DNA from: Bacillota bacterium
GTDB lineage: Bacteria > Bacillota > Clostridia > Oscillospirales > Ethanoligenentaceae
Assembly (NCBI GenBank): GCA_023391835.1
Contig: JAEWAE010000077.1
Location: 1-27,799 of the forward strand
Length of the DNA stretch: 27,799 nucleotides
Direction: 5' to 3'
The notes under the pieces were generated by a model. It saw nothing but the letters and a program-made list of their open reading frames with translations, did no database searches and had not been told where the DNA came from. Below are positions 14,514 through 22,489 of the stretch, in pieces. Position 1 is the first letter of the stretch; each line of letters opens with the position of its first letter. Position numbers and translations under genes: made by a program.

Positions 14514-15395
14514 CTAAACCCGCAGATACCGCCGCATGGAAATCATACTGCCCAGCACCCCCACCAGGATGCCTGCGGCCACAAAACACACGCCCATCAG
14601 CGTCAGATGGGCCGGCACGATCACGGCATGCACATTCAGCGCGGCGAACAGCCGGCGGATCAATTGCCCATAGACATACCACTGGGCCAGTATGGCGATC
14701 AGCCCCGAAATGAGTCCCATGACGGCGCCCTCAATGACGAAAGGCCACCGGATGAAGCTGTCGGTGGCGCCGACGAATTTCATAATGTTGATTTCCCGCC
14801 GGCGCACATATACGGCCACTTTGATGGTGTTGGATATGAGAAACAGCGACACCACCGCCAGCAGCGCAAAGAGCCAAAATCCCACGATGCGGATGACCCG
14901 GCTGATATTGTTGAGCTTGCGGGCGATATCCCCGTTGGATTTGATGCTTTCCACTCCGTCGAGCTTGTTAATGGTCGAAACCGTCTGGCTGTACTGGGCC
15001 ATGCTCTTGACCTGCACCCGGTAAGCGTTGGGGTAAAAGTTATCGTTTTCATATCCCTGCAGCAGAGTACCCTTGTCGCCCAGCTCTTTTTTCTGGCTTT
15101 CCAGCGCCTCTTCTTTTGAAACGAACACCACGTTTTCTACGTTGGGCATGTCCTTCAGCGACTGTGCCATGGAATCGATACCTTGCTGGTCGACGCTGTC
15201 TTTGAGATAGATCATGATCTGGTTGGTGTCCTCAATCTGGGACATCAGCCCCTGCACATAAACCGAGATCAGCAGCGAGCTGCCCAGCAGCAGCAGGCAA
15301 ATCGTCAGCACGCTGACCGAAGCAATGGTCATCATCCGGTTGACCCAGACGTTTTTTAGTCCTTCTTTGAAAAAATAGCGCAGATTTTCCATCAT
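14514..15395 (-). CDS. ftsX: Cell division ABC transporter permease FtsX
   Basis: Membrane half of FtsEX, which senses ATP hydrolysis by FtsE and activates peptidoglycan hydrolases outside the cell. The 293-residue protein has the standard four-segment layout. The first segment is at about 22-45 (IASVSVLTICLLLLGSSLLIS), then comes a large extracellular loop (about 50-165), then three segments at about 170-195, 220-240 and 260-280. Motifs such as REINIMKFVGATDSFIRWPFVIEGAVMGL match the family core. The ATG overlaps the ftsE stop (ATGATG), so the two are translationally coupled. In many Firmicutes an M23-type hydrolase follows; here it does not. Confidence 0.96.
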   Translation of the reverse strand: MMENLRYFFKEGLKNVWVNRMMTIASVSVLTICLLLLGSSLLISVYVQGLMSQIEDTNQIMIYLKDSVDQQGIDSMAQSLKDMPNVENVVFVSKEEALESQKKELGDKGTLLQGYENDNFYPNAYRVQVKSMAQYSQTVSTINKLDGVESIKSNGDIARKLNNISRVIRIVGFWLFALLAVVSLFLISNTIKVAVYVRRREINIMKFVGATDSFIRWPFVIEGAVMGLISGLIAILAQWYVYGQLIRRLFAALNVHAVIVPAHLTLMGVCFVAAGILVGVLGSMISMRRYLRV

Positions 15396-16072
15396 GCCAA
15401 GTGACTCCCCGGAATATCTTCCGTAACCATCCCGCTGTCGATGGTTACTACCCTGTGATACGAATACTTTTCCACCAGCGTGGCATCATGGGTCACCATC
15501 AGGATTGTGGTGCCGCGGCGATTGATTTCGTCGAGCATTTCCATGATCTCCAGCGACATTTCAGGGTCCACGTTGCCGGTGGGCTCGTCGGCAATAATGA
15601 CCGACGGGTTATTCACCAACGCCCGGGCCAGTGCCACCCGCTGCTGCTCCCCACCGGAAAGCTCCATCGGGTGGTTGCGCGCCTTTTTTGCCAGCCCCAC
15701 CAGGCTGAGCACATACGGCACCCGACGGCGGATCTCCTGCTGCCGGCAGCCGATGGCCCGCATGGCGAAGGCGACGTTTTCAAAAACCGTCATGTTGGGG
15801 ATCAGCCGGAAATCCTGAAACACCACGCCCATGGTCCGACGCAGCAGAGGCACTTCCTTCGGCGTCATCCCCGTCACACGGAACCCGTTGACGGATACTT
15901 CGCCCGAAGAAGGCAGCTCTTCCCGCATCAGCAGCTTGATGAGCGTGCTTTTGCCGGCACCCGAAGCGCCACGGATAAACACAAATTCACCGTCGCTGAT
16001 TTTAAGATTGACGCCCTTAAGGGCCTTCGTGCCGTTTTCGTATATTTTAACCGTATCGATAAACTCAATCAT
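15392..16072 (-). CDS. ftsE: Cell division ATP-binding protein FtsE
   Basis: ATPase of the FtsEX complex at the division site or along the elongating wall. The 226-residue protein has Walker A GASGAGKST (35-43), Q-loop FQDFRL (85-90), ABC signature LSGGEQQRVALARAL (138-152), Walker B VIIADEPTGNVDP (158-170) and the switch His in MVTHD (192-196). The ATG at 16072 has AAGGGTGG upstream and gives the usual N-terminus (MIEF). Upstream in-frame codons are Arg/Pro rich and non-homologous. The promoter and a long inverted repeat lie upstream. Confidence 0.96.
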   Translation of the reverse strand: MIEFIDTVKIYENGTKALKGVNLKISDGEFVFIRGASGAGKSTLIKLLMREELPSSGEVSVNGFRVTGMTPKEVPLLRRTMGVVFQDFRLIPNMTVFENVAFAMRAIGCRQQEIRRRVPYVLSLVGLAKKARNHPMELSGGEQQRVALARALVNNPSVIIADEPTGNVDPEMSLEIMEMLDEINRRGTTILMVTHDATLVEKYSYHRVVTIDSGMVTEDIPGSHLA

Positions 16073-16213
16073 TGTGGCACCACCCTTGGATATGGACCTT
16101 CGCTCCCGGATGTCCGATTTCCGGCGACGGCTGCCACCGCGCCGACATGCGGCCCGCGGCCCCGTGCAGCTGAAATGGCCGGACGGACACTCCGGCCGAA
16201 TTGATATGGGGAT

Positions 16214-16255
16214 GCCCATGCGCCGGTTTGTCAAAGTCTAAACGCACGCATGGGC
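16214..16255. repeat. 9-bp inverted repeat in the ftsE leader
   Basis: Arms GCCCATGCG (16214-16222) and CGCATGGGC (16247-16255) are exact complements separated by 24 nt. The pair begins directly after the candidate -10 box and has no U run, so it is more like an operator or leader structure than a terminator. Confidence 0.6.
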
Positions 16256-16283
16256 ATAATATGTCATCAGAAATCTGCGTCAA
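16256..16283 (-). promoter_or_regulatory. Candidate promoter of ftsEX
   Basis: TTGACG (complement of 16278-16283) and TATTAT (complement of 16256-16261) are 16 nt apart. The -35 overlaps the last codons of the upstream PucR-type gene, so ftsEX may be read both from here and by read-through. Confidence 0.55.
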
Positions 16284-17362
16284 AGCCTGTCCGGATTCGT
16301 GACCAAATACCGCTTGACCATCAGCGCCACCTTGAACACGATGGCGTCGTCAAATTCGCGCAAATCTAAACCGGTGAGCTTTTTGATCTTTTCCAGCCGA
16401 TAGACCAGCGTGTTGCGGTGGACAAAGAGCTTACGTGACGTTTCGGAAACGTTGAGGTTGTTTTCAAAAAAGCGCTGAATGGTAAAGAGTGTCTCCTGAT
16501 CGAGAGAATCGATGGAGCCTTTTTTGAAAACTTCTTTGAGGAACATCTCGCACAGCGTCGTGGGCAGCTGATAAATCAGCCGCGCGATACCCAGATTGTC
16601 GTAGCTGACAATAGAACGCTCGGTGTCGAACACCTTGCCCACTTCCAGCGCCACCTGCGCCTCTTTGAAGGAACGGGCCAGATCTTTGACGCCGGTCACG
16701 ATCGTGCCGATGCCGATATTCGAATGGGTATAAAACTCACTGACCAGCGTGTCGGCCACCGAGTGTGCCAGCTTTTCCAGATCCTTGTCGTTGATGCCGG
16801 CACGCACCTCTTTGACCAGTGCGATATCCGTTTCGCTGATATTGATGACAAAATCCTTCTGTTTGTCGGGGAAAAGATTCTGCACCACGTCATAAACCGA
16901 CACATCGTTTTTCTCATTGACGCGAATCAGCAGCACCGCCCGCATCACGTCGGCGTTTAGGTGCAGCTCCCGGGCCTTGAGATAAATGTCGCCCGGCAGA
17001 ATGTTGTCAAGAATGACGTTTTTGATAAAGTTGCCGCGGTCATACCGCTCATCGTAATACTGCTTGATGCTTGAAAGCGCCACCGAAAGAATGCCCGCAT
17101 ATTTGGAAGCGATCTGGTCGCTGCCTTCCACAAACACGGCATAATCGGGACGCGGACGGGACCCGAAGGGCTTGTACGTCCAACCGCCGCGCAGCAGCAG
17201 CGGCACGCCGGCCAGCTCATTCATGATATTCTCATGGATTTCGCCCATACGCCCGAGCTCACTGCAGGCGATCACCGCGCCGTTTTCGTCAATCACGCCG
17301 ACCACACGGTCCAGCGTTTCTTTCATCTGCTGAATGACACCCTGAAACAGTCTGTTCGCCAT
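16280..17362 (-). CDS. PucR/CdaR-type helix-turn-helix regulator
   Basis: A 360-residue cytoplasmic regulator. The C-terminus (about 300-355) is the PucR-type HTH: TIQRFFENNLNVSETSRKLFVHRNTLVYRLEKIKKLTGLDLREFDDAIVF. Preceding it is a GGDEF-like/CdaR middle domain (about 115-285) and an N-terminal region (about 1-110) containing DRVVGVIDENGAVIACSE, which resembles a small ligand-sensing PAS- or GAF-type fold. The CdaR family contains activators of sugar-diacid, purine and other catabolic genes. Nothing catabolic lies next to it here; its neighbours are ftsEX and a sugar ABC ATPase. GAGGGG precedes the ATG. Its target cannot be named from sequence. Confidence 0.88.
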   Translation of the reverse strand: MANRLFQGVIQQMKETLDRVVGVIDENGAVIACSELGRMGEIHENIMNELAGVPLLLRGGWTYKPFGSRPRPDYAVFVEGSDQIASKYAGILSVALSSIKQYYDERYDRGNFIKNVILDNILPGDIYLKARELHLNADVMRAVLLIRVNEKNDVSVYDVVQNLFPDKQKDFVINISETDIALVKEVRAGINDKDLEKLAHSVADTLVSEFYTHSNIGIGTIVTGVKDLARSFKEAQVALEVGKVFDTERSIVSYDNLGIARLIYQLPTTLCEMFLKEVFKKGSIDSLDQETLFTIQRFFENNLNVSETSRKLFVHRNTLVYRLEKIKKLTGLDLREFDDAIVFKVALMVKRYLVTNPDRL

Positions 17363-17409
17363 TTTTTATCCCCTCTTGTGCATCAACGATCGGTCCGGAC
17401 AAACCGGCT

Positions 17410-17481
17410 ATAATATCACAGGACAAGCCATTTCAATCCACACTATTCTTATATATTACACCAAAAAGCAGAGCGCGTCAA
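17410..17481 (-). promoter_or_regulatory. Two candidate promoters of the PucR-type gene
   Basis: The distal one is TTGACG (complement of 17476-17481), 17 nt, TAATAT (complement of 17453-17458). The proximal one is an extended -10, TGATATTAT (complement of 17410-17418), with TTGAAA 15 nt upstream. Either could serve the gene starting at 17362. Confidence 0.5.
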
Positions 17482-17524
17482 TTCTCGTTCCCTAGGTTAC
17501 CCACCGTTTTGCCGCCCGATACAC

Positions 17525-17553
17525 AAAAAGTCCGGCCTTTTCGGCCGGACTTT
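17525..17553 (-). terminator. Terminator of the sugar-importer ATPase gene
   Basis: An 11-bp perfect stem (17527-17537 with 17543-17553) with a GAAAA loop on the minus strand is followed by T residues that overlap the stem base. It lies 18 nt after the stop codon. Confidence 0.9.
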
Positions 17554-17570
17554 CCACAACTTGCGGGCAA

Positions 17571-18710
17571 TCAGTTGATAATGACCTTTTCGGTTTCCTT
17601 GTCGAAAAGGTGAATCTTGTTGAGGTCAAACGCCACCTTGATGGTGTCGCCGGCCTTGGCAGTCGTCCGCGGCGAAACGCGCGCCGTCACCGGAGTGCCC
17701 TCGAGGTCGATGTAAAGGTAGGTTTCCGCGCCCATCAGCTCGGTGACATCCACGTGGGCTTCCACCGTGCTGCTCTCATTGGCCGCAAGGAACATTTCTT
17801 CATCGCGGATGTTTTCCGGACGGATGCCCAGGATCACATCTTTGCCGATATAGGGGGCCAGTACTTCCTTCTTGGCCTTGCCTTCCGGAATCGGAATATC
17901 GTAGACCTTGCCGGTGCTTCCCTCCGCAATCGCGCCGAAACGCACATGGACAATACCGTCTTTTTCCACCAGTTTGGAATCCACGAAGTTCATCTGAGGC
18001 GAGCCCATGAACCCGGCGACAAACACGTTGCAAGGCTTGTCGTAAAGATTCGTCGGGGAGTCGACCTGCTGGATAATACCGTCTTTCATGACCACAATCC
18101 GATCGCCCATGGTCATAGCTTCGATCTGGTCATGAGTCACGTAAATAAACGTGGTGCCCAGTCTCTTGTGCAGTTTGGAAAGCTGGGTGCGCATCTGGGC
18201 ACGCAGCTTGGCGTCCAGGTTGGAAAGAGGTTCGTCGAGCAGGAAGACCTGCGGCTCACGGACAATGGCACGGCCCAGCGCCACGCGCTGCCGCTGGCCG
18301 CCGGACAGAGCCTTCGGCTTGCGGTCAAGCAGATGAGAAATGTCGAGGACTTCAGCCGCTTCCTGCACACGCTTCTTGATCTGATCCTTCGGCGTCTTGC
18401 GCAGCTTCAGGCCGAACGCCATGTTGTCATAGACCGTCATGTGCGGATACAGCGCATAGTTCTGGAACACCATGGCGATATCGCGGTCTTTCGGAGCCAC
18501 TTCATTGACCAGACGGTCACCGATGTAGAGCTCACCTTCCGTAATCTCTTCCAGGCCGGCGATCATACGAAGCGTAGTGGATTTACCGCAGCCGGAAGGA
18601 CCGACCAGCACGATAAATTCCTTATCCTGAATTTCCAGCGAAAAGTCCGAAACTGCCGTCACGCCGCCGGGATATTTCTTATAGATATGTCGTAATGATA
18701 AGCTCGCCAT
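17571..18710 (-). CDS. Sugar ABC transporter ATP-binding protein, MsmX/UgpC type
   Basis: A 379-residue ATPase of the carbohydrate-uptake class 1 importers. Walker A GPSGCGKST (37-45), Q-loop FQNYALYPHM (about 82-91), signature LSGGQRQRVALGRA (about 133-146), Walker B VFLLDEPLSNLDA, and the H-loop in YVTHDQIEAMTMGDRI are all visible. The C-terminal 140 residues form the OB-type regulatory domain (LGIRPENI, TELMGAETYLYI) typical of MalK/MsmX. AGGAGG precedes the ATG at 18710. It stands alone without permeases or binding proteins, like the shared ATPase MsmX of Bacillus and MsmK of streptococci, which powers several distant importers. That multi-partner role is inference. Confidence 0.93.
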   Translation of the reverse strand: MASLSLRHIYKKYPGGVTAVSDFSLEIQDKEFIVLVGPSGCGKSTTLRMIAGLEEITEGELYIGDRLVNEVAPKDRDIAMVFQNYALYPHMTVYDNMAFGLKLRKTPKDQIKKRVQEAAEVLDISHLLDRKPKALSGGQRQRVALGRAIVREPQVFLLDEPLSNLDAKLRAQMRTQLSKLHKRLGTTFIYVTHDQIEAMTMGDRIVVMKDGIIQQVDSPTNLYDKPCNVFVAGFMGSPQMNFVDSKLVEKDGIVHVRFGAIAEGSTGKVYDIPIPEGKAKKEVLAPYIGKDVILGIRPENIRDEEMFLAANESSTVEAHVDVTELMGAETYLYIDLEGTPVTARVSPRTTAKAGDTIKVAFDLNKIHLFDKETEKVIIN

Positions 18711-18751
18711 TATGTGGACCTCCTGCGTCTTTAGTTTGAACTCGTACACTA

Positions 18752-18760
18752 ATAATAGCA
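18752..18760 (-). promoter_or_regulatory. Extended -10 promoter of the ABC ATPase gene
   Basis: TGCTATTAT (complement of 18752-18760) lies about 42 nt before the start codon. There is no good -35 hexamer. Confidence 0.5.
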
Positions 18761-18866
18761 GATATTCGGGGCCAATGATAGCTGCTTAATATCCAAAGAT
18801 TGATTTTTGCCTTTATTTAAAATGTCCAACGGCCTCTCAATAATCCATAAAAATGACTTGATTCCC

Positions 18867-19610
18867 TTAGCTACCCCCTGTCGGAAAGAGTCTCCGGGCC
18901 CCCCGCGTCTCTTTTGCCAGCGCCGCTTCGGCGGGAGTCAGCTCCCTCACGGCGCCGGGGGCGAGCGATTCATCCAGACGCAGCGACCCCATTGACAGCC
19001 GCCGCAGGAAGAGTACCTGCTTGCCGCGGGCCTCAAACATCCGCTTGACCTGATGGAACTTGCCCTCGCAGACCGTCACCAGCGCGCCTTCCGCCGTGGG
19101 CTGCAGCTCGGCCGGCAGGCAAACGGTGCCGTCCCCCAGCACCACGCCGGCCCGGAAAGCCGCCGCATCCGCCGCGTCCACGGGCAGATCCAGCCGCGCC
19201 TGGTACTGTTTGGGAACATGATGACCCGGCGCCAGCGCCTCATGGGCAAAGGGGCCGTCGTCGGTGATCAGCAAAAGGCCCACGGTGTCCCGATCCAGCC
19301 GCCCCACGGGGAAAAGCCCCGGGCGGCGCAGTTCATCCGGCAGCCGGTCGATTACGGTGGGCTGCTTCGGGTCCCGGCTGGCCGACACCACGCCGGCCGG
19401 CTTATTCATCATAATATAGATATGTTCCCGGTAGCGGACTGACCGCCCCTCCACCGTGACGGCGTCGGCCGTCGGGTCCACATGCACGTCCGCCCGGCGC
19501 ACGGCCGCACCGTTGACCCACACTGCACCCGCACGCACCATATCGCGCACCCCGCTGCGGGTGCCTATCCCCTGACTGACCAGCATCCGATCCAGCCGCA
19601 TCCGTGTCAT
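18867..19610 (-). CDS. RsuA/RluB-family pseudouridine synthase
   Basis: Converts a specific uridine in ribosomal RNA to pseudouridine. The 247-residue protein has an N-terminal S4 RNA-binding domain (about 3-60, RLDRMLVSQGIGTRSGVRDMVRAGAVWVNG) and the catalytic domain with GRLDRDTVGLLLITDDG (103-119), where Asp106 in RLD is the expected catalytic residue, plus the C-terminal KFHQVKRMFEARGKQV. The family splits into RsuA (16S), RluB, RluE and RluF (23S); length and motifs suit the RsuA side, but the target site cannot be read. A promoter lies just upstream. Confidence 0.92.
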   Translation of the reverse strand: MTRMRLDRMLVSQGIGTRSGVRDMVRAGAVWVNGAAVRRADVHVDPTADAVTVEGRSVRYREHIYIMMNKPAGVVSASRDPKQPTVIDRLPDELRRPGLFPVGRLDRDTVGLLLITDDGPFAHEALAPGHHVPKQYQARLDLPVDAADAAAFRAGVVLGDGTVCLPAELQPTAEGALVTVCEGKFHQVKRMFEARGKQVLFLRRLSMGSLRLDESLAPGAVRELTPAEAALAKETRGARRLFPTGGS

Positions 19611-19666
19611 ATCCGTCCCCCCGTTTTCCGTCCCCGGGAACCGTCGGCTCCCGCTTTCCTTTACTT

Positions 19667-19694
19667 ATTATATCCGATTGGGGGCGGCGCGCAA
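19667..19694 (-). promoter_or_regulatory. Promoter of the pseudouridine synthase gene
   Basis: TTGCGC (complement of 19689-19694) and TATAAT (complement of 19667-19672) are separated by 16 nt. The -35 begins 13 nt after the stop of the upstream gene. Confidence 0.6.
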
Positions 19695-19706
19695 GAGGGG
19701 GGCGCT

Positions 19707-20237
19707 TCAGGACGTCACCGTCCGGCTGAACTGCCCGACGGCGATATCCGCGCCGGAAGACGACGTAACGCTGCCGCGGGAAAGCCCTTGCATAAATCCG
19801 TCGATGGCCACGGTGGATATATCCCCGCCTATCACCCGGTCGTCATAGAGCAGCAGGTTGCACCGCACTTCCCCCTCTACGCCCGGGTAATTGGTGACCC
19901 GATACGTCCAGCGCTTGACCCGTTTTCCCTTAAAATCCGTCAGGTCGAAGCCTTGCTTTTTCTGCAGCGCGTTGTAGTTGCGATAGACCGCGCCGAACGT
20001 GCGGGGGATGGTCACTTCCACCACCTCCAGCGGCTGGGGCTCCACCGTCCAGCCGAAGCTCTCGATATACTGCACCCGTTTTTCATTGGTGGAAACTCCG
20101 GCGACGCTCCGGCTTTCCGCCTGCAGCACGGCAGCCGCCTGCGGGGAGGGCCATAGTGCCGCCGCCACAATCACCCCCAGCGCCAGCAGCAGCGCCACCG
20201 CCCGCAGTGTGGTCATGCGCCACGTCACCACAAACAT
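19707..20237 (-). CDS. DUF4830-like anchored protein
   Basis: A 176-residue protein of unknown function. It starts with a membrane or signal segment (about 8-28, LRAVALLLALGVIVAAALWP). The mature part has NEKRVQYIESFGWTVEPQPLEVVEVTIPRTFGAVYRNYNALQKKQGFDLTDFKGKRVKRWTYRVTNYPG, followed by a segment ending in GGDISTVAIDGFMQGL. This pattern matches my memory of DUF4830 proteins of clostridia, which are small exported proteins with no known role. There is no clear cleavage site or lipobox, so anchored and secreted forms are both possible. The ATG at 20237 has AGGAGG seven to eight bases upstream. It lies between the NCS2 terminator and the pseudouridine synthase promoter. Confidence 0.85.
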   Translation of the reverse strand: MFVVTWRMTTLRAVALLLALGVIVAAALWPSPQAAAVLQAESRSVAGVSTNEKRVQYIESFGWTVEPQPLEVVEVTIPRTFGAVYRNYNALQKKQGFDLTDFKGKRVKRWTYRVTNYPGVEGEVRCNLLLYDDRVIGGDISTVAIDGFMQGLSRGSVTSSSGADIAVGQFSRTVTS

Positions 20238-20337
20238 TGCCGTTTCCTCCTCTCGCCGCGAGGCCGGTTCGGCCCGCATATTTTTCTTTTCCACTATATG
20301 TGGGGCCGCGTCGGGATATGCCCGGGGCGATTTTGCG

Positions 20338-20374
20338 CAAAAAGGCGGCCGCATCCCAATGGATACGGTCGCCT
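20338..20374 (-). terminator. Terminator of the NCS2 permease gene
   Basis: A 14-bp stem with one mismatch and one G-U pair (arms 20343-20356 and 20361-20374) is followed on the minus strand by T residues. It lies about 30 nt after the stop codon. Confidence 0.85.
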
Positions 20375-20403
20375 AAAGCCCGACTGAGAGATTTCGCCGT
20401 CGG

Positions 20404-21891
20404 CTAGATATGCTGCACGGCGAGCGAAATGAAGTTGATGATAAACAAGGCTGTCGCGCCATACATGATGGGGTGAACTTCCTTGGCTTTGCCGCGGATG
20501 AGCTTGATCAGCACATAGGTGATGAAGCCCATGGAAATACCGGTGGTGATGCTGTAGGCAAACGGCATAAAAACGACGGTCATGAAAGCCACGGCCGCGA
20601 CTTCGAAGTTGTGCCAGTCGATGTCGGAAATAGAGGCGATCATCAGGATGCCCACCACGATGAGGGCGGGGGCCGTCGCGGCGGAAGGCACGATGCTGAC
20701 CACCGGCGCGAGGATCAGGCACAGCGCGAACAGGATGGCGGTGACCACAGACGTCAGGCCGGTGCGGCCGCCTTCCGCGATGCCCGCGGAGCTTTCCACA
20801 AAGGTGGTGGTGTTGGAGGTGCCCAAAAAGGCGCCGGTGATGGTCGCACACAGGTCGGCGAAGAGGGCCTTATCCATGCGGGATTTGACACCGTGGCCGT
20901 TGAGCAGGAGTTTTTCGTCCTCCGCATCAAAGATGCCGGTGCGGCGGCCGGTGCCGATGAAGGTGCCCAGCGCGTCGAAAATATCGGTCAGAATAAAGGC
21001 GATGACGGCCGTCAGGGCCAGCATCGTTTTACCGGGAGTAGCAAAGAGGCCGGCAAAATTCAAATGGAAAGCCGTCAGTCGGATAGACGAAATGGAACTG
21101 CCGATGGATGCCGGCGTGATCGAAATGGTAGAAAAGAAGGCGGCGGCGGAATTGACATTGCTCGGCAGCGACGAGTAAAACACATGGGGGTTGACGCCGC
21201 AAAGGATCTCGATCAGCCCGATGGCCGTCGTGCCAAGGATGCCGATGAGGATGGCTCCCTTGACCTTGAGCACCATCAGCACCAGGATGATGACCACGCC
21301 GATGATAGCCAGCATCACAGCGGGGTTAGAGAAATTCACCAGAGCCGGCACGGCCGACGCATTCGACACCACGGTGGCGTCCGCCGGAGTCTTGCCGATG
21401 AAGGCGTAAGTGCCCGGGTCGGAGGTGAATTTGAGCAGCCCGGCGTCCTTAATGCCGATGTAGGCGATAAAGAGCCCGATGCCGCCGCTGATGGCGCTCT
21501 GGAGCACCGGGGGCAGCGCGCGGATGATTGCCTTGCGCAGGCCGGTGACCGTGATGACGATATTGATCAGGCCGCAGATAAGCACCATTGCCAGCGCTTC
21601 ATCCCATTTGAACTGCATGACGCCGCATACGGTGAACGTAAAAAATGCGTTGAGCCCCATGCCGGGAGCCAACGCATACGGCACGTTGGCAAACAGCGCC
21701 ATGACCAGCGTGCCCACCACCGACGCGATGATCGTCGCCACGAACACCGCGTTTTTATCCATGCCCGTGTTCGACAGGATCTGCGGGTTCACGAAGATGA
21801 TATACGCCATCGTAAAGAAGGTGGTGATACCGGCGATGATTTCCGTACGGGGGGTTGTACCGTACTTTTTCAGCTGAAAATAATCTTCCAT
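20404..21891 (-). CDS. NCS2-family purine permease (AzgA/PbuG type)
   Basis: A 495-residue integral membrane protein with about 12-14 hydrophobic segments, predicted to import adenine, guanine or hypoxanthine by proton symport. The opening YGTTPRTEIIAGITTFFTMAYIIFVNPQIL, the segment ALAPGMGLNAFFTFTVC (about 72-88) and the later SSAGIAEGGRTGLTSVV and STNTTTFVE-like stretch (TSNTTTFVESSAGIAEGGRTG) are hallmarks of the AzgA/PbuG branch rather than the xanthine/uracil branch. Substrate choice cannot be read. GGAGGAAG precedes the ATG. The leader of about 45 nt is too short for a purine riboswitch, and none of its motifs are seen. Confidence 0.94.
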   Translation of the reverse strand: MEDYFQLKKYGTTPRTEIIAGITTFFTMAYIIFVNPQILSNTGMDKNAVFVATIIASVVGTLVMALFANVPYALAPGMGLNAFFTFTVCGVMQFKWDEALAMVLICGLINIVITVTGLRKAIIRALPPVLQSAISGGIGLFIAYIGIKDAGLLKFTSDPGTYAFIGKTPADATVVSNASAVPALVNFSNPAVMLAIIGVVIILVLMVLKVKGAILIGILGTTAIGLIEILCGVNPHVFYSSLPSNVNSAAAFFSTISITPASIGSSISSIRLTAFHLNFAGLFATPGKTMLALTAVIAFILTDIFDALGTFIGTGRRTGIFDAEDEKLLLNGHGVKSRMDKALFADLCATITGAFLGTSNTTTFVESSAGIAEGGRTGLTSVVTAILFALCLILAPVVSIVPSAATAPALIVVGILMIASISDIDWHNFEVAAVAFMTVVFMPFAYSITTGISMGFITYVLIKLIRGKAKEVHPIMYGATALFIINFISLAVQHI

Positions 21892-21938
21892 GCTCTTCCT
21901 CCGCCATTTCGATTTATGTCCATTCTGTGAACATACTC

Positions 21939-21967
21939 ATTATATGGGAACGTCCCCACAAAATCAA
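21939..21967 (-). promoter_or_regulatory. Promoter of the NCS2 gene with a dyad in the spacer
   Basis: TTGATT (complement of 21962-21967) and TATAAT (complement of 21939-21944) are 17 nt apart. The spacer holds the near-palindrome TGGGAACGTCCCCA (21945-21958), a possible repressor site. Confidence 0.7.
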
Positions 21968-22036
21968 GCCCGTGCTGAATATTTGCAGGATTTATGTTGC
22001 AAAACGTCGAAACCGGTCTTCATTCCCCCGGCACGC

Positions 22037-22071
22037 AAAAAGCGGGCGCCGCGCCGATGCGGCTCCCGCTT
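22037..22071 (-). terminator. Terminator of the small membrane protein gene
   Basis: A 13-bp stem with one mismatch (22040-22052 with 22059-22071) is followed on the minus strand by five T residues. It begins 17 nt after the stop codon. Confidence 0.85.
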
Positions 22072-22088
22072 ACCAAATACCCGGGGAT

Positions 22089-22439
22089 TCAATCCTTCAG
22101 CTTCATCCAAAAAAGAATTGCCAAAATGGCGGCAAATAAAAGCGATGACAGCAGATAGGCAAACCGTGCCTTGCCCGCCGGCAGCCGGCGCGCAAAAAGC
22201 ACCGCGCACAGGGTCGTGACTGCCAGCGCGCCCACATAGACGCCCAGGCGGATCATGTGGGCACGGTAAAGACTGCGCACCAACGCGATGCGCCGCCCGA
22301 TAGGCGAATAGATGATGTTGCACAGCGGCACGATCATCAGCGGCAGCACACCGGTCGCCCAGACCCGACGGTGCCGACGCACGAACATATACGCCGCAAC
22401 CGCCAGAATTATCAGAATCACGCCGCTTTCCAGCGTCAT
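22089..22439 (-). CDS. Small multi-span membrane protein of unknown function
   Basis: The family is not recognised. The 116-residue protein has about four hydrophobic segments: residues 3-20 (LESGVILIILAVAAYMFV), 31-46 (GVLPLMIVPLCNIIYS), 66-84 (IRLGVYVGALAVTTLCAVLF) and 94-112 (YLLSSLLFAAILAILFWM). Arg-rich loops (RRHRR, GRRIALVRSLYRAH, RRLPAGKAR) give a clear charge pattern. It begins with an ATG at 22439 preceded by GAGGTG; an upstream in-frame GTG is possible. Its start lies only 20 nt after the terminator of the tRNA-Gly gene, and there is no room for a separate promoter between them, so it is probably read by leakage through that terminator. Confidence 0.75.
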   Translation of the reverse strand: MTLESGVILIILAVAAYMFVRRHRRVWATGVLPLMIVPLCNIIYSPIGRRIALVRSLYRAHMIRLGVYVGALAVTTLCAVLFARRLPAGKARFAYLLSSLLFAAILAILFWMKLKD

Positions 22440-22459
22440 CGTCCACACCTCATATCACC

Positions 22460-22488
22460 AAAAAAGCCGACCGTACATCCGGCCGGCT
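22460..22488 (-). terminator. Terminator directly after tRNA-Gly
   Basis: An 8-bp stem with one G-U pair (22465-22472 with 22481-22488) and an 8-nt loop is followed on the minus strand by six T residues. It starts one or two bases after the encoded CCA end. Confidence 0.8.
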
Positions 22489-22489
22489 G

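Noticed and set aside
14338..14682. N-terminal extension of the S41 protease
   Set aside because: The open frame overlaps the small membrane gene and ftsX and encodes an Arg/Ala-rich, non-homologous sequence; the ATG at 14337 gives the expected membrane anchor.
21892..22036. Purine riboswitch before the NCS2 permease
   Set aside because: The promoter is only about 45 nt upstream of the start codon and no conserved three-way-junction sequence is present.
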